Shown here one piece after another: positions 7,551 through 15,718 of a DNA stretch of 44,151 nucleotides. The notes under the pieces are model-generated. The model searched no databases and had not been told where the DNA came from. It was given only the letters and a program-made list of their open reading frames with translations. The translations under genes and the position numbers were made by a program. Positions within the stretch are counted from its first letter, which is position 1, and each line of letters opens with the position of its first letter. Origin of the DNA: Ramlibacter sp. (lineage in GTDB: Bacteria; Pseudomonadota; Gammaproteobacteria; Burkholderiales; Burkholderiaceae_C); NCBI GenBank assembly GCA_013815685.1, contig JACDFR010000037.1, positions 1-44,151 of the forward strand. The letters are read 5' to 3'.

Positions 7551-7807
7551 TGGTTGGCGACAATTACTTTGGCCGGTCGTGTTGCCTCACAGAGGAACGT
7601 TACCAGCGCGATGTTGTCGTTTCTTTGGTGTTTGGTTCTTGCCAATAGGAGGCTGCGGGCATGTGGGCGAAGGGTGCGGCGGTGGGCAACGCATGGCGTT
7701 GTCCACGGCTGCGCCCGGTGCGCCGCAGGCGCATCGTCCACATGTCCATGGCCTGTCGGGCGCGCAGCGCCCGACAGCCGCGGCTCCTCGATTTTTTCGA
7801 CAGCGGC
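7551..7807. other. Non-coding stretch between intron remnant and AraC-type gene
   Basis: No gene is supported here. The sequence beside 7551 replaces the expected reverse transcriptase 5' part, so 7550/7551 is a recombination or deletion junction. The segment contains one strong hairpin (7753-7777) and otherwise no recognised motif. Confidence 0.4.
7753..7777. repeat. Perfect 11-bp inverted repeat
   Basis: CTGTCGGGCGC (7753-7763) and its reverse complement (7767-7777) flank a 3-nt loop. It lies about 30 nt beyond the stop of the minus-strand AraC-type gene, so it may end that transcript. There is no T-run right after it on the minus strand, so a classical terminator is not shown. Confidence 0.5.
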
Positions 7808-8299
7808 TCATCGAATCTCCTTTTGGTAAGGCCCGTTTGTACCAACCGCCGCATGGCGTCGCTTCTCCGAAACTGCTGTCGTGAGGTCGGGCCGGTACGC
7901 GGCGCTGAGGAAGCAGGCGGGCACGCGCCAGAGTTCGTGCGCGGTTCCACTTGCGCCCGCCCGGATCTCGCCGGGGCTTTCGCCGGTGATGTCGCGGAAG
8001 GTGCGCCCGAAGGTGCCCAGGCTTTGCCAGCCGGTATGGAAGGCGATCTCGGTGATGGACAGGTCCGTGTCGCGCAGCAGCGCCGTCGCCCGCTCGATCC
8101 GCCGCGTGAGCAGGTACCGGTGCGGCGGGACGCCGAACGCTCTCTTGAACGATCGCGCGAAGTGAGCCTCGGAGACGCCGCTCACCCCGGCCAACCGCTG
8201 TACGGGCCAGTTCTCGGCCGAGGCGGCATCCATCCGGTCCTTCGCGCGCAGCAAGCGGCGCAAAAGCTTGGGGTCCTGGCCCGCGGGAGCCGCACTCAT
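7808..8299 (-). CDS. AraC-family transcriptional regulator (short form)
   Basis: DNA-binding protein of 163 residues with two helix-turn-helix motifs of the AraC/XylS type at about residues 30-115. Recognisable are LAGVSGVSEAHFARSFKRAF, the conserved GVPPHRYLLTRRIERA stretch, and the second motif SITEIAFHTGWQSLGTFGRTF. No sensory domain precedes them; about 45 residues follow, of unknown role. It stands alone between the intron remnant and the divergent NlpC/P60 gene. Target and ligand cannot be inferred. Confidence 0.88.
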   Translation of the reverse strand: MSAAPAGQDPKLLRRLLRAKDRMDAASAENWPVQRLAGVSGVSEAHFARSFKRAFGVPPHRYLLTRRIERATALLRDTDLSITEIAFHTGWQSLGTFGRTFRDITGESPGEIRAGASGTAHELWRVPACFLSAAYRPDLTTAVSEKRRHAAVGTNGPYQKEIR

Positions 8300-8505
8300 G
8301 CCGCCTCCTGATGCAAGATCGAAGGCATTAAAGCCCGCCTGACGCCGCCAGCCGCGTCACTGCGAGACGCAATGGCGGCTTGGGGCATAGGACGCATCAA
8401 AGCGATTCTCCGGTCGATGATCATGCGGCCCTCGGGTCAGTTCACGCCTTGCCAAGGCTGTCTATCATAGGCAGATAACAGTGGACGTGAGGTACCGACT
8501 CAACC

Positions 8506-9024
8506 GTGGACAACAACCGCCGAATCATCTTCACGACAATGAGCTGTCTGCCGTTGGCCGGTCTGCTGGGCTGCGCGACGGGTGTTCGCGAGACAAAGCC
8601 GGACCCCGCGGCGGCCACTCCACCACGGAGTTCGCCCATGACCGACGAACAGGCTCTGGAGGCGACCCTGCAAGCCATGGCGCTGGTGGGTACGCCCTAC
8701 CGCTATGGCGGCAACACGCCCGAGCGTGGGTTCGACTGCAGCGGACTGATCGGCTACGTCTATGAGCGTGCAGCCGGAATCACGCCGCCCAGAACCGTGC
8801 GGTTGATCAGTACCTGGGGCCAGACGGTGCCTGCCTCGCATGCCCGCTCCGGCGATCTGGTGATCTTCGGAATTCATGGAAGCGCCTCCCACGCGGGCGT
8901 TCATGTCGGCGAGTCGCGCTTTGTCCATGCGCCGGCCACCGGCGGCACGGTTCGCCTGAACTCATTGCGCGAGGGCTACTGGGCGGCACAGTTGATGATG
9001 TACCGGAGGCCGGTCAATCTTTGA
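8506..9024 (+). CDS. NlpC/P60-family peptidoglycan endopeptidase lipoprotein
   Basis: Secreted cell-wall hydrolase of 172 residues from a GTG start. An N-terminal hydrophobic segment ends in the lipobox LLGC (Cys about 25), so it is probably a lipoprotein. The catalytic domain spans about residues 55-165: nucleophile Cys in FDCSGL, His in SHAGVHVG, and a further polar residue expected nearby. Family members cut D-gamma-glutamyl-meso-DAP bonds in stem peptides. It stands alone, transcribed away from the AraC-type gene. Confidence 0.9.
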   Translation: MDNNRRIIFTTMSCLPLAGLLGCATGVRETKPDPAAATPPRSSPMTDEQALEATLQAMALVGTPYRYGGNTPERGFDCSGLIGYVYERAAGITPPRTVRLISTWGQTVPASHARSGDLVIFGIHGSASHAGVHVGESRFVHAPATGGTVRLNSLREGYWAAQLMMYRRPVNL

Positions 9025-9049
9025 GGGGCCGCTGGACACCCTTGACCAG

Positions 9050-9073
9050 ACATTCCGCTAAAACTCGGAATGT
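9050..9073. repeat. Perfect 8-bp inverted repeat after the NlpC/P60 gene
   Basis: ACATTCCG (9050-9057) and CGGAATGT (9066-9073) flank an 8-nt loop, 26 nt after the NlpC/P60 stop. There is no T-run, so it may be a weak terminator or a dyad operator for the following gene. Confidence 0.35.
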
Positions 9074-9138
9074 AGGCGACTACTCACCCGGTCCGCCATT
9101 GCCGGCCTACTAAAACGAACAGCGTTCAACCTCAGCAT

Positions 9139-9777
9139 GTGCTGACGATGCTGCACGAATCCGCGATCGAGGGCGAAGAGAAGAACAGCGCCAAGGCACC
9201 CAGCCGCGCTCATGTTCTTGGCACGCGGCTGGGCGCCAGCGCCGGCGCGCTGACGGGTGCCGCGATCGGCAACGCAGTCGGCGGGGCACCGGCGGGGGTT
9301 GCGGCAGCAGTGGTCGGGGCCATCGCAGGAAGTCTCTTTGGCGGGCAAGGCGCCGACTGGGTCGGATCCCTGTTTGGCGGCGCGCCCAACAAACACACAA
9401 CCGCCGCAGGACTGGGAGCCTCCGCGGGGGGAGCCACCGGAGCGGCCGTGGGGATGCTCGGCGGGCCGGTCGGGGTCGTGGCCGGTGCGGCGGTCGGTGC
9501 AGCCATTGGGGAGGAGATAGGCCGCGGCACGGGCGAGATCGTCAATCCAAAGCCGGAAGATGACCCCGCCGCACACAACGTGGCCGCCGGCGCGGCTGCT
9601 GCCGGGGGCGCGCTGGTCGGTGCGGCGTTGGGGTCGACGGCTGGTCCCGTGGGCATGGTCGCCGGGGCCAAGCTTGGCGCGGCAGCCGGCGCCGCCGCGG
9701 GCCGCGAGGTTGCTGAGGGCGTGGAGCCGGAGCGCGCCCACGGACACAAAACCAGCCCAGCGGATGCAGTGCGTTAG
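9139..9777 (+). CDS. Glycine-zipper repeat protein
   Basis: A 212-residue protein (GTG start; an in-frame ATG at 9148 is an alternative) made largely of Gly/Ala-rich GxxxG-type repeats in three blocks at about residues 30-70, 90-130 and 150-190. The blocks share patterns such as GPVGVVAGAAVGAAIG and GPVGMVAGAKLGAAAG. Such glycine-zipper segments form tightly packed membrane-associated helices. No signal peptide is clear; the N terminus is charged. Function is unknown. Its end overlaps the convergent SRPBCC gene by 4 nt. Confidence 0.7.
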   Translation: MLTMLHESAIEGEEKNSAKAPSRAHVLGTRLGASAGALTGAAIGNAVGGAPAGVAAAVVGAIAGSLFGGQGADWVGSLFGGAPNKHTTAAGLGASAGGATGAAVGMLGGPVGVVAGAAVGAAIGEEIGRGTGEIVNPKPEDDPAAHNVAAGAAAAGGALVGAALGSTAGPVGMVAGAKLGAAAGAAAGREVAEGVEPERAHGHKTSPADAVR

Positions 9778-10178
9778 CCGGCCGCGCGGTCCAGGGTTGC
9801 CGTCATCGCTCTTGCGCCCGCGTCCATCATCTGCCCGACAGTGGGGGCGAGCGAATCGGGCAGCGCGTCGGTGATCCATATGACACGACTGCCACCGTCA
9901 TGCGCCACCACCTGCACGCAGGCGTTGTGGTGCGAGGCCCTGCCGCCTTCGACCGTGTACACCAGCCGCATCAGAGAGTCGTCCATCGTGACCAAACGCT
10001 CGCGTGCGGTCATGCCGTTGGCAAATGTGACTGTGCGAACGTTGTCCTCCTGTTCCAGTACGCAGGAAGTGACGAAACCGCTGGCCAGCACTTGGTGGAC
10101 CGAACCGAAATCCTTCAGCGCACCCCAGACCTGCGCCGGTGCGAGCCGGACGGTGAATTCTTTGCGGATAGATGCCAT
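9774..10178 (-). CDS. SRPBCC (START-like) family protein
   Basis: Protein of 134 residues with the pattern of bacterial SRPBCC/polyketide-cyclase-like proteins: N-terminal strand with KEFTVRLAPAQVWGALKDF, central strands, and a C-terminal amphipathic helix (VGQMMDAGARAMTATLDRA). The fold binds hydrophobic ligands in a deep cavity; the ligand is unknown. Its ATG directly follows the TGA of the DUF2917 gene (TGAATG), so the two are translationally coupled. Confidence 0.75.
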   Translation of the reverse strand: MASIRKEFTVRLAPAQVWGALKDFGSVHQVLASGFVTSCVLEQEDNVRTVTFANGMTARERLVTMDDSLMRLVYTVEGGRASHHNACVQVVAHDGGSRVIWITDALPDSLAPTVGQMMDAGARAMTATLDRAAG

Positions 10179-10499
10179 TCAGATCCCTTTCGCGGCTTCA
10201 GGCCGCAGCCACCGGCGCGAAACCGGTGTCGCCGCGGCGGGCCCCGGCAACTCCCGGGCCGTCAACTGCGACGCTTCCAGAGCATAAATCAGGGTGCGGC
10301 GCGCGCTCGGGATGGTGAAGCTCTGTCCCGAATCGAGAACGATGTCGCGCGGGTCGTGGTCAAGCGTTACCCACAGGCAACCCTCTTGACAAGTCAGCTG
10401 AAGTCCCTGGGCGTGGTGCAGTGAATGCAGCGCGCGTGCGGGCAGCGCAAGAGCCGTGAGAAAAGGGGCGTCGTTCACTGGAACCTCGTTCGCATGCAT
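10179..10499 (-). CDS. DUF2917-family protein
   Basis: Small protein of 106 residues. The ATG at 10499 is chosen because the divergent LysR gene begins at 10552, and because the family starts shortly before the LxxAxxLHxLxHAxG-like segment seen here. The core has QGLQLTCQEGCLWVTLDHDPRDIVLDSG, shown here only by parts: LTCQEG, LWVT, DHDPRDIVL and an aromatic/arginine-rich tail. DUF2917 has a cupin-like small beta fold and no known activity. It is first of a two-gene minus-strand operon, divergent from the LysR gene 52 nt away, its probable regulator. Confidence 0.7.
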   Translation of the reverse strand: MHANEVPVNDAPFLTALALPARALHSLHHAQGLQLTCQEGCLWVTLDHDPRDIVLDSGQSFTIPSARRTLIYALEASQLTARELPGPAAATPVSRRWLRPEAAKGI

Positions 10500-10551
10500 G
10501 GTGCAAATGAATATACTGGGCATCACCATGGTGCACAAACGCTGAATACGC

Positions 10552-11526
10552 ATGACTCGCATGCATTCCAGGAATGGATCGGGCGCAGCTGGGACCGGCT
10601 CCCGGCGATTGCGCCTGGATTTGCTGCATGCCTTTGAGGCCGCGGCCCGCCATCTAAGCTTCACGGCCGCAGGGCAGGAGCTGTTCATCTCGCAGTCAGC
10701 GGTTAGCCGGCAGATTCAGCAGCTGGAAGAGAACCTTGGCACGCCATTGTTCGAGCGGCGCCACCGCGCGCTGGCCCTGACGGAAGCGGGCCGCATCATG
10801 CACAGGGCCGTGAACGACAGCCTGGAGCGGTTGCTTGACGCCGCGGCGCGTGCACGCCCACTCCCCCAGGCAGGGCAGGTCTCCATCACCTGTACGCCCG
10901 GTTTTGCCTCGTTCTGGCTTATTCCCCGGCTGACGCGCTTTACAGCGGGGCATCCAGAGGTCGATGTGCGCCTGTCGGCCACACTGGATATCGTCGACCT
11001 CGATCGCACCGGCATCGACGTTGCCGTGCGCTTCGTCCCGCGTGCCAAGGGCAATGGCCCGCTGCTCTTCGAAGAAGAGGTCCAGCCGATGTGCTCGCCT
11101 TCGCTGCTGGCCAATCCGAAGCGGCCCCTGAAGACACCTGCCGACCTGCGGCACCACACCTTGCTGACGATCGACATGCCGCAGGGTGCGCCCCCGATGG
11201 ACTGGGAGCCCTGGCTACAGCTGATGAAGCTGGACTCGGTGCGTCCCGCCAACACGCTTCGATTTACCCAGTACTCGGAAGCCGTGGGCGCAGCCGTGGC
11301 CGGTCAAGGAGTCGTGATCGGCCGGCTGCCACTGCTGGGGGACCTGATGCGCGAACGCAAGCTGATCGCGCCGTTTCGCAGTGGTGCCGCTTCTCGACGA
11401 GGCTATTTTCTCGAGCTGGCAGCCCATGCCGCCCACAACAGTGACGCTCAGGACTTCGTCCGCTGGCTCCAGGCCGAAGCAGAGCCGCTGGCCGGCGCGG
11501 GGAAAAGTACGATCGCGGCCAAATAA
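10552..11526 (+). CDS. LysR-family transcriptional regulator (GcvA-like)
   Basis: LysR-type regulator of 324 residues. The winged helix-turn-helix lies at about residues 22-80 (HLSFTAAGQELFISQSAVSR, then QLEENLGTPLFERRHR), and a periplasmic-binding-like effector domain fills about 105-310. It is divergent from the DUF2917-SRPBCC pair with a 52-nt intergenic region that should hold its operator, so regulation of that pair and of itself is the simplest inference. The effector is unknown. Confidence 0.9.
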   Translation: MTRMHSRNGSGAAGTGSRRLRLDLLHAFEAAARHLSFTAAGQELFISQSAVSRQIQQLEENLGTPLFERRHRALALTEAGRIMHRAVNDSLERLLDAAARARPLPQAGQVSITCTPGFASFWLIPRLTRFTAGHPEVDVRLSATLDIVDLDRTGIDVAVRFVPRAKGNGPLLFEEEVQPMCSPSLLANPKRPLKTPADLRHHTLLTIDMPQGAPPMDWEPWLQLMKLDSVRPANTLRFTQYSEAVGAAVAGQGVVIGRLPLLGDLMRERKLIAPFRSGAASRRGYFLELAAHAAHNSDAQDFVRWLQAEAEPLAGAGKSTIAAK

Positions 11527-11569
11527 AGTCGATTGTCTGCAGAGTACGTTTACCCTGGGCCATCGCGAG

Positions 11570-13837
11570 CTACGCCGCGCAGCTGATGCGCCACCAGGCC
11601 GGCAGCAGTTCGCGCACCGTGGGCCGCGCAAAGCGATCGTCGATCAGGTAGACGATGCCCTTGTCTTCCTGCGTGCGAATCACGCGGCCCGCGGCCTGCA
11701 CCACCTTCTGAATCCCGGGGTACAGATAGGTGTAGTTGTAGCCTGAGCGAAAAGCGCTTTCCAGGCAGGCCTTGAGCTGTTCATTCCTCGTGCTCACCTG
11801 GGGTAAGCCAAGGGTCGCCACGAACGCACCCACGAGCCTGTCGCCCGGCAGGTCGATCCCCTCGCCGAAGCTGCCGCCCAGCACAGCAAACCCGACGCCC
11901 GATCCGCCGGGCCTGAACCGATCCACAAATGTCTTGCGCTGTTGTTCGTTCATGCCGCGCGTTTGCGTCCAGCTTGGAACCGACGGGTAGCGGCGGGTGA
12001 ACTCGGACGCCACCAGTTCCAGGTAATCGAAGCTGCTGAAAAAGGCGAGATAGTTGCCGGGACAAGCATCGAACTGGTCCGCGATGAGGCGGGCTATGGG
12101 CTCGGCAGAACGTTGCCGGTCCGAATACCGTGTCGATATCTTGCTGACCACCCGTACAGAGAGCTGGTCGGGGCTGAACGGAGATGCCACGTCGACCCAG
12201 GCCGTGTTGTCCGGCAAGCCCAGCATGTCCGTGTAGTAGCGGCGCGGGTTGAGCGTGGCGGAAAAAAGCGTCACTGTCCGGGCGGCGGCGAAACGCGGCT
12301 TCAAAAAAGGCGCGGGAATCAGGTTCTGGATGCGAAGGGTGGCCGCGGGCTTGCCTGAAGGGGCGACCGGATCCGTCAGTTCGATTACCGAGTGCGAGCC
12401 GAAGGACTCGGCCAGGCGCTGGAACCCGAAAATGTCGAAGTAAAGCTGCTGTAGCGGGCCGTCGGCCGGGCCGGGCGATGCTTCGGAAAAATGAGTCTCC
12501 ATGGCGTTGCCGGCTTGCCTGAGGGCCGTGATGAACGGGCCCGGGAGCGAGTCCAGCGTACCGCCCGGCCCGGCCTGCGATTTGCGCAAGGCGTTCCAAC
12601 AGCGGTTGACCTTGTCCAGGGCCCGCCTGACGGCCAAAGGCGCCACCGGCCGTACCGCGCGCAGGGACGATTGGCTGATGCCTGCCGAGTACATGGCCCG
12701 GGCCCGCTCGACCAGGTTATGGGCTTCGTCCGCCAGCACGCCGACACGCCACTCGTTGCCTTGCGTCATGGCGTGCAGCATGGCGCTGGTATCGAAATAG
12801 TAGTTGTAGTCACCGACGATCAGGTCGGCCCAGCGAGAAAGCTCCTGGCCCAGGTAGTACGGGCAGACCTGGTGCCTGAGGGCCACGCTGCGCACCGAGG
12901 CGAGGTCCATCGAGCCCGACCCAAGACTGTCGAGCCGCGCGGCCGGCAAGCGGTCGTAGAAGCCTTTGGCAAGGGGACAAGCGTCCCCGTGGCATGCCTT
13001 GTCGGGATGCTCGCAGGCCTTGTCCCGGGCCGTCAGCTCCAGCACCCGCAGCGGCAGTGCCGGGGCGCCGTCGGCGATCAGCGCCGCTGCGTCCAGTGCC
13101 AGCCGCCGGCCGGTCGATTTCGCGGTCAGGTAGAAAATCTTGTCGAGGCCATGCGGCGCGGCAGCCTTGAGCATGGGGAAGATGGTGCCGACGGTCTTGC
13201 CGATGCCGGTAGGCGCCTGAGCCATGACGCACCGGCCGGCGGCGGCGCCCTTGTAAACCGATTCGGCGAGTTCGCGCTGGCCCGCCCGGAACGACGGATG
13301 TGGAAAGGCCAGCGCCGAAAGACAGCGGTCCCTGGCGGCCCGGTGTTCCAGCTCCTGCTCGGCCCATGCCACAAAGTCGCGGCACCTGGCTTCGAAGAAA
13401 TGGCGCAGCGACTCGGCGCAGTGCCTTTCGGCGAACGTCGTCTCTTGCTGGGTGGCGATGTCGAAATACACCAACGCCAGATTGATTTCGCTCAGCCCGC
13501 GCGCCTGGCAAAAAAGCCAGCCGTAGACTTTTGCCTGAGCCCAATGCAGATGGCGATGGTTACCGGGCTGCTTGCCCAGATCGCCGCGATGCGTCTTGAT
13601 CTCCTCGAGGCGATTGAGCCCGGGGTCGTAGCCGTCGGCGCGGCCGCGCACGGCCAGGCGGTCGAAATCGCCGCTCAGGCTGATCTCTGTTTCATACAGC
13701 GGGCCGCGGCGGCTCGCGACCAGCTGGTGTCCCGCAATGCCCTCCCGCCCGCTGGGCGTCGGCGTGAACCGCAGGTCCAGATCTCCGCATTTGGCGGTGA
13801 ATTCGCACAGGGTGCGAACAGCTACGGAATACGGCAT
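11570..13837 (-). CDS. XPD/DinG-like superfamily 2 DNA helicase with N-terminal PD-(D/E)XK-like domain
   Basis: ATP-dependent DNA helicase of 755 residues (ATG 13837; a TTG two codons earlier is possible). The N-terminal ~150 residues look like a PD-(D/E)XK nuclease: RGRADGYDP, then EEIKTHRG, then HLHWAQAKVYGW. The helicase part has Walker A APTGIGKT (about 212), four cysteines in a short span (CEHPDKACHGDACPL) fitting the XPD/DinG iron-sulfur cluster, the ADEAHN box, a late SATLNPRRYY motif and a C-terminal QAAGRVIRTQEDKG motif. Family members unwind DNA 5' to 3' in repair. The fusion suggests coupled unwinding and cutting. It is monocistronic, convergent with the LysR gene. Confidence 0.88.
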   Translation of the reverse strand: MPYSVAVRTLCEFTAKCGDLDLRFTPTPSGREGIAGHQLVASRRGPLYETEISLSGDFDRLAVRGRADGYDPGLNRLEEIKTHRGDLGKQPGNHRHLHWAQAKVYGWLFCQARGLSEINLALVYFDIATQQETTFAERHCAESLRHFFEARCRDFVAWAEQELEHRAARDRCLSALAFPHPSFRAGQRELAESVYKGAAAGRCVMAQAPTGIGKTVGTIFPMLKAAAPHGLDKIFYLTAKSTGRRLALDAAALIADGAPALPLRVLELTARDKACEHPDKACHGDACPLAKGFYDRLPAARLDSLGSGSMDLASVRSVALRHQVCPYYLGQELSRWADLIVGDYNYYFDTSAMLHAMTQGNEWRVGVLADEAHNLVERARAMYSAGISQSSLRAVRPVAPLAVRRALDKVNRCWNALRKSQAGPGGTLDSLPGPFITALRQAGNAMETHFSEASPGPADGPLQQLYFDIFGFQRLAESFGSHSVIELTDPVAPSGKPAATLRIQNLIPAPFLKPRFAAARTVTLFSATLNPRRYYTDMLGLPDNTAWVDVASPFSPDQLSVRVVSKISTRYSDRQRSAEPIARLIADQFDACPGNYLAFFSSFDYLELVASEFTRRYPSVPSWTQTRGMNEQQRKTFVDRFRPGGSGVGFAVLGGSFGEGIDLPGDRLVGAFVATLGLPQVSTRNEQLKACLESAFRSGYNYTYLYPGIQKVVQAAGRVIRTQEDKGIVYLIDDRFARPTVRELLPAWWRISCAA

Positions 13838-13928
13838 CGCCAAATACTATGCGATCCGGGCGTGAGTATCGGCGCTCGGTTACACCGATCCTTGGGCGAA
13901 GGAAATCCTGCCTTGACTTGCGCCGAGG

Positions 13929-14849
13929 TCACTGAGTCGGACTGCGCTGCGCGCGGGCTTCTGCCTCGATCCAGTCGGCGACCCGCATGACGGAGCGCCT
14001 GGGCAGCTTGTCCGCCATCACGAGCCAATAGGCCAGCTCGCAAGCCGGCGCCGCGACCGGTGTGCCGATCGTTCGAAGCTGGCCGGCACGCAGCATGGGC
14101 CCCAGCAGCTCCAGCCGTCCCAGCGCGATGCCCTGGCCCGCCATCGCGGCCTGAATCACCAGGTCGTACTGGTTGAATCGCAGCAGCCCCCTGGGTTTCC
14201 TGAACCCCCAGCCGGCGCCGGCGACCCAGCTGCTCCACTGGAGCCAGGGCCGCCGCGCATCGTCGAACTCCAGCAGCACCTGCTGCGCCAGGGCGTCGGG
14301 CGAATCGATATCGCCCACGCCGAGCAAGGGGCTGGCCACGGGCCTGATGGTTTCGCCGAACAGACGAATGGCGCTGTCGGGCACAACCGTTTCGGAACAG
14401 TAGCGGATGGAGAGATCGACATCCTCGGCTTTCAGGTCGAGCACGGCGTTGTTGGCCGCGACCCGCACGTCGATGTCGGGATGCTGCTGGTGCAGCCGCC
14501 CCAGCCTCGGCAGCAGCCACAGCGCCGTCACCCCGATACTGGCGGTGACCGTGACCGGCTTACCCGCGGCCCCCGGCAGGATGCTGCCGACGGCATCCTG
14601 CAGCTGTTGCAGCGCGAGGTTGCCCGCCTGGTAGAGCTCGGCGCCCTCCTGGGTGAACGCGATGGAGCGATGGCCCCTCACCAGCAGGCGGACACCGAGC
14701 GATTCCTCGAGCTTGGAGATCTGCTTGCTCAGCGCCGAGGGGCTCAGGCACAGGTCTTCGGCCGCCAGGGCGATGCTCATGCGCCGACCGGCGGCGACGA
14801 AGCCCCGCAAGGCATCGAGTCCGGAGAGGCGTACCAGTGGGACGGACAT
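13929..14849 (-). CDS. LysR-family transcriptional regulator (GcvA-like)
   Basis: LysR-type regulator of 306 residues from the ATG at 14849; an ATG at 14882 would add 11 residues. Helix-turn-helix at about residues 5-65 (RRMSIALAAEDLCLSPSALS, then QISKLEESLGVRLLVRGHR), effector-binding domain after residue 90. It lies just downstream of the isomerase-like gene on the same strand (82 nt gap), so it may be co-transcribed with it and control the small group at 13929-16600. Confidence 0.9.
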   Translation of the reverse strand: MSVPLVRLSGLDALRGFVAAGRRMSIALAAEDLCLSPSALSKQISKLEESLGVRLLVRGHRSIAFTQEGAELYQAGNLALQQLQDAVGSILPGAAGKPVTVTASIGVTALWLLPRLGRLHQQHPDIDVRVAANNAVLDLKAEDVDLSIRYCSETVVPDSAIRLFGETIRPVASPLLGVGDIDSPDALAQQVLLEFDDARRPWLQWSSWVAGAGWGFRKPRGLLRFNQYDLVIQAAMAGQGIALGRLELLGPMLRAGQLRTIGTPVAAPACELAYWLVMADKLPRRSVMRVADWIEAEARAQRSPTQ

Positions 14850-14930
14850 GTTCGATCTCGAAGTATGGGCCAGGAAGACCATGAGTCTGCACCATTGCGC
14901 CAGGCCCGCTCCGGGCCCGCGCCGGGCCCC

Positions 14931-15572
14931 TTACTGCAGGCCCTCGTAGGCCTGTTCGATCGCGTCTTCGAGCCGGTCATTGCCCCAGAACATCTCGCGC
15001 CCCGCGAAGAACGTCGGCCCCCCGAAAACACCCAGAGCGCGAGCGCGTTCGGTCTGGCGCCGCAGTTCGAGCTTGTTCTCTTGCGACTGTGCGCGCGCAA
15101 GGACCGAGGCCACCGGCAGGGACAAGGCGGCCAGTGCGGCCTCGACGTTCCGGATCTCCTCGATTTCCCGGTCCTGCGCGAAATTCTGCAGCATGGCGAG
15201 GCGGCAGAAATCCGCGATCCAGGGCGCCTCGGCCCAGGCCAGGACGACCCGCAGCGGCAAGACGGCGCTGCGCGGAAAGACGGTGGGCCGCCGCCACTGC
15301 AGCCCGTACTTCCGGCATTGCCGCTCCATGTCGCGCCACATGTAGGCCAGCTTTTCCTTTTGCTCCAGGAACGGTGAGCTTTGCCAGCCAAAGGCCTTGA
15401 AGATCGGTCCGAGCAAAAACGGCCTCCAGAGGACCTTGACGCCGCGCAAGCTCGCCATCCCCTCGATGCGCATGGCGGCGAGGTAGCTGTATGTGCTGCC
15501 GAAGTCGAACCAGAACTCGATGTGTCCGGCGGGGACGTCGGCCTGCACAGGCGTGGAATCGGCAGTGTTCAC
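14931..15572 (-). CDS. 2-hydroxychromene-2-carboxylate isomerase-like (DsbA-fold, kappa GST) protein
   Basis: Protein of 213 residues from a GTG at 15572, after which family similarity begins (IEFWFDFGSTYSYLAA near residue 20). It has the thioredoxin/DsbA fold with an SxYSYL active-site serine in place of the CxxC, the LLGPIFKAFG loop and the C-terminal GVFGGPTFFAGREMFWGNDR signature of NahD-like, glutathione-dependent isomerases. NahD isomerises 2-hydroxychromene-2-carboxylate in naphthalene breakdown; the substrate here is unknown. Divergent from the CmcJ/AsaB-like gene (146 nt apart). Confidence 0.88.
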   Translation of the reverse strand: MNTADSTPVQADVPAGHIEFWFDFGSTYSYLAAMRIEGMASLRGVKVLWRPFLLGPIFKAFGWQSSPFLEQKEKLAYMWRDMERQCRKYGLQWRRPTVFPRSAVLPLRVVLAWAEAPWIADFCRLAMLQNFAQDREIEEIRNVEAALAALSLPVASVLARAQSQENKLELRRQTERARALGVFGGPTFFAGREMFWGNDRLEDAIEQAYEGLQ

Positions 15573-15718
15573 GAGTAAGCCTCGGGGTGCGAGTAGGCAC
15601 CGATTACAGCGCGGCAGGCACAGGCGCTCAAGTGACTTGGACCACGGCCTCGTTTCCCAAAAGTCACGTGACGCCGGGGAGCATCTTCGCTTCAATGGCC
15701 TCATTACCTGGAGCAAAG

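Noticed and set aside
7753..7777. Hairpin as a classical terminator
   Set aside because: No T-run follows on either strand within a few bases, so it is listed only as an inverted repeat.
10500..10688. Longer N terminus for the DUF2917 gene
   Set aside because: It would run into the LysR coding region; the ATG at 10499 fits family length and leaves room for a divergent promoter.
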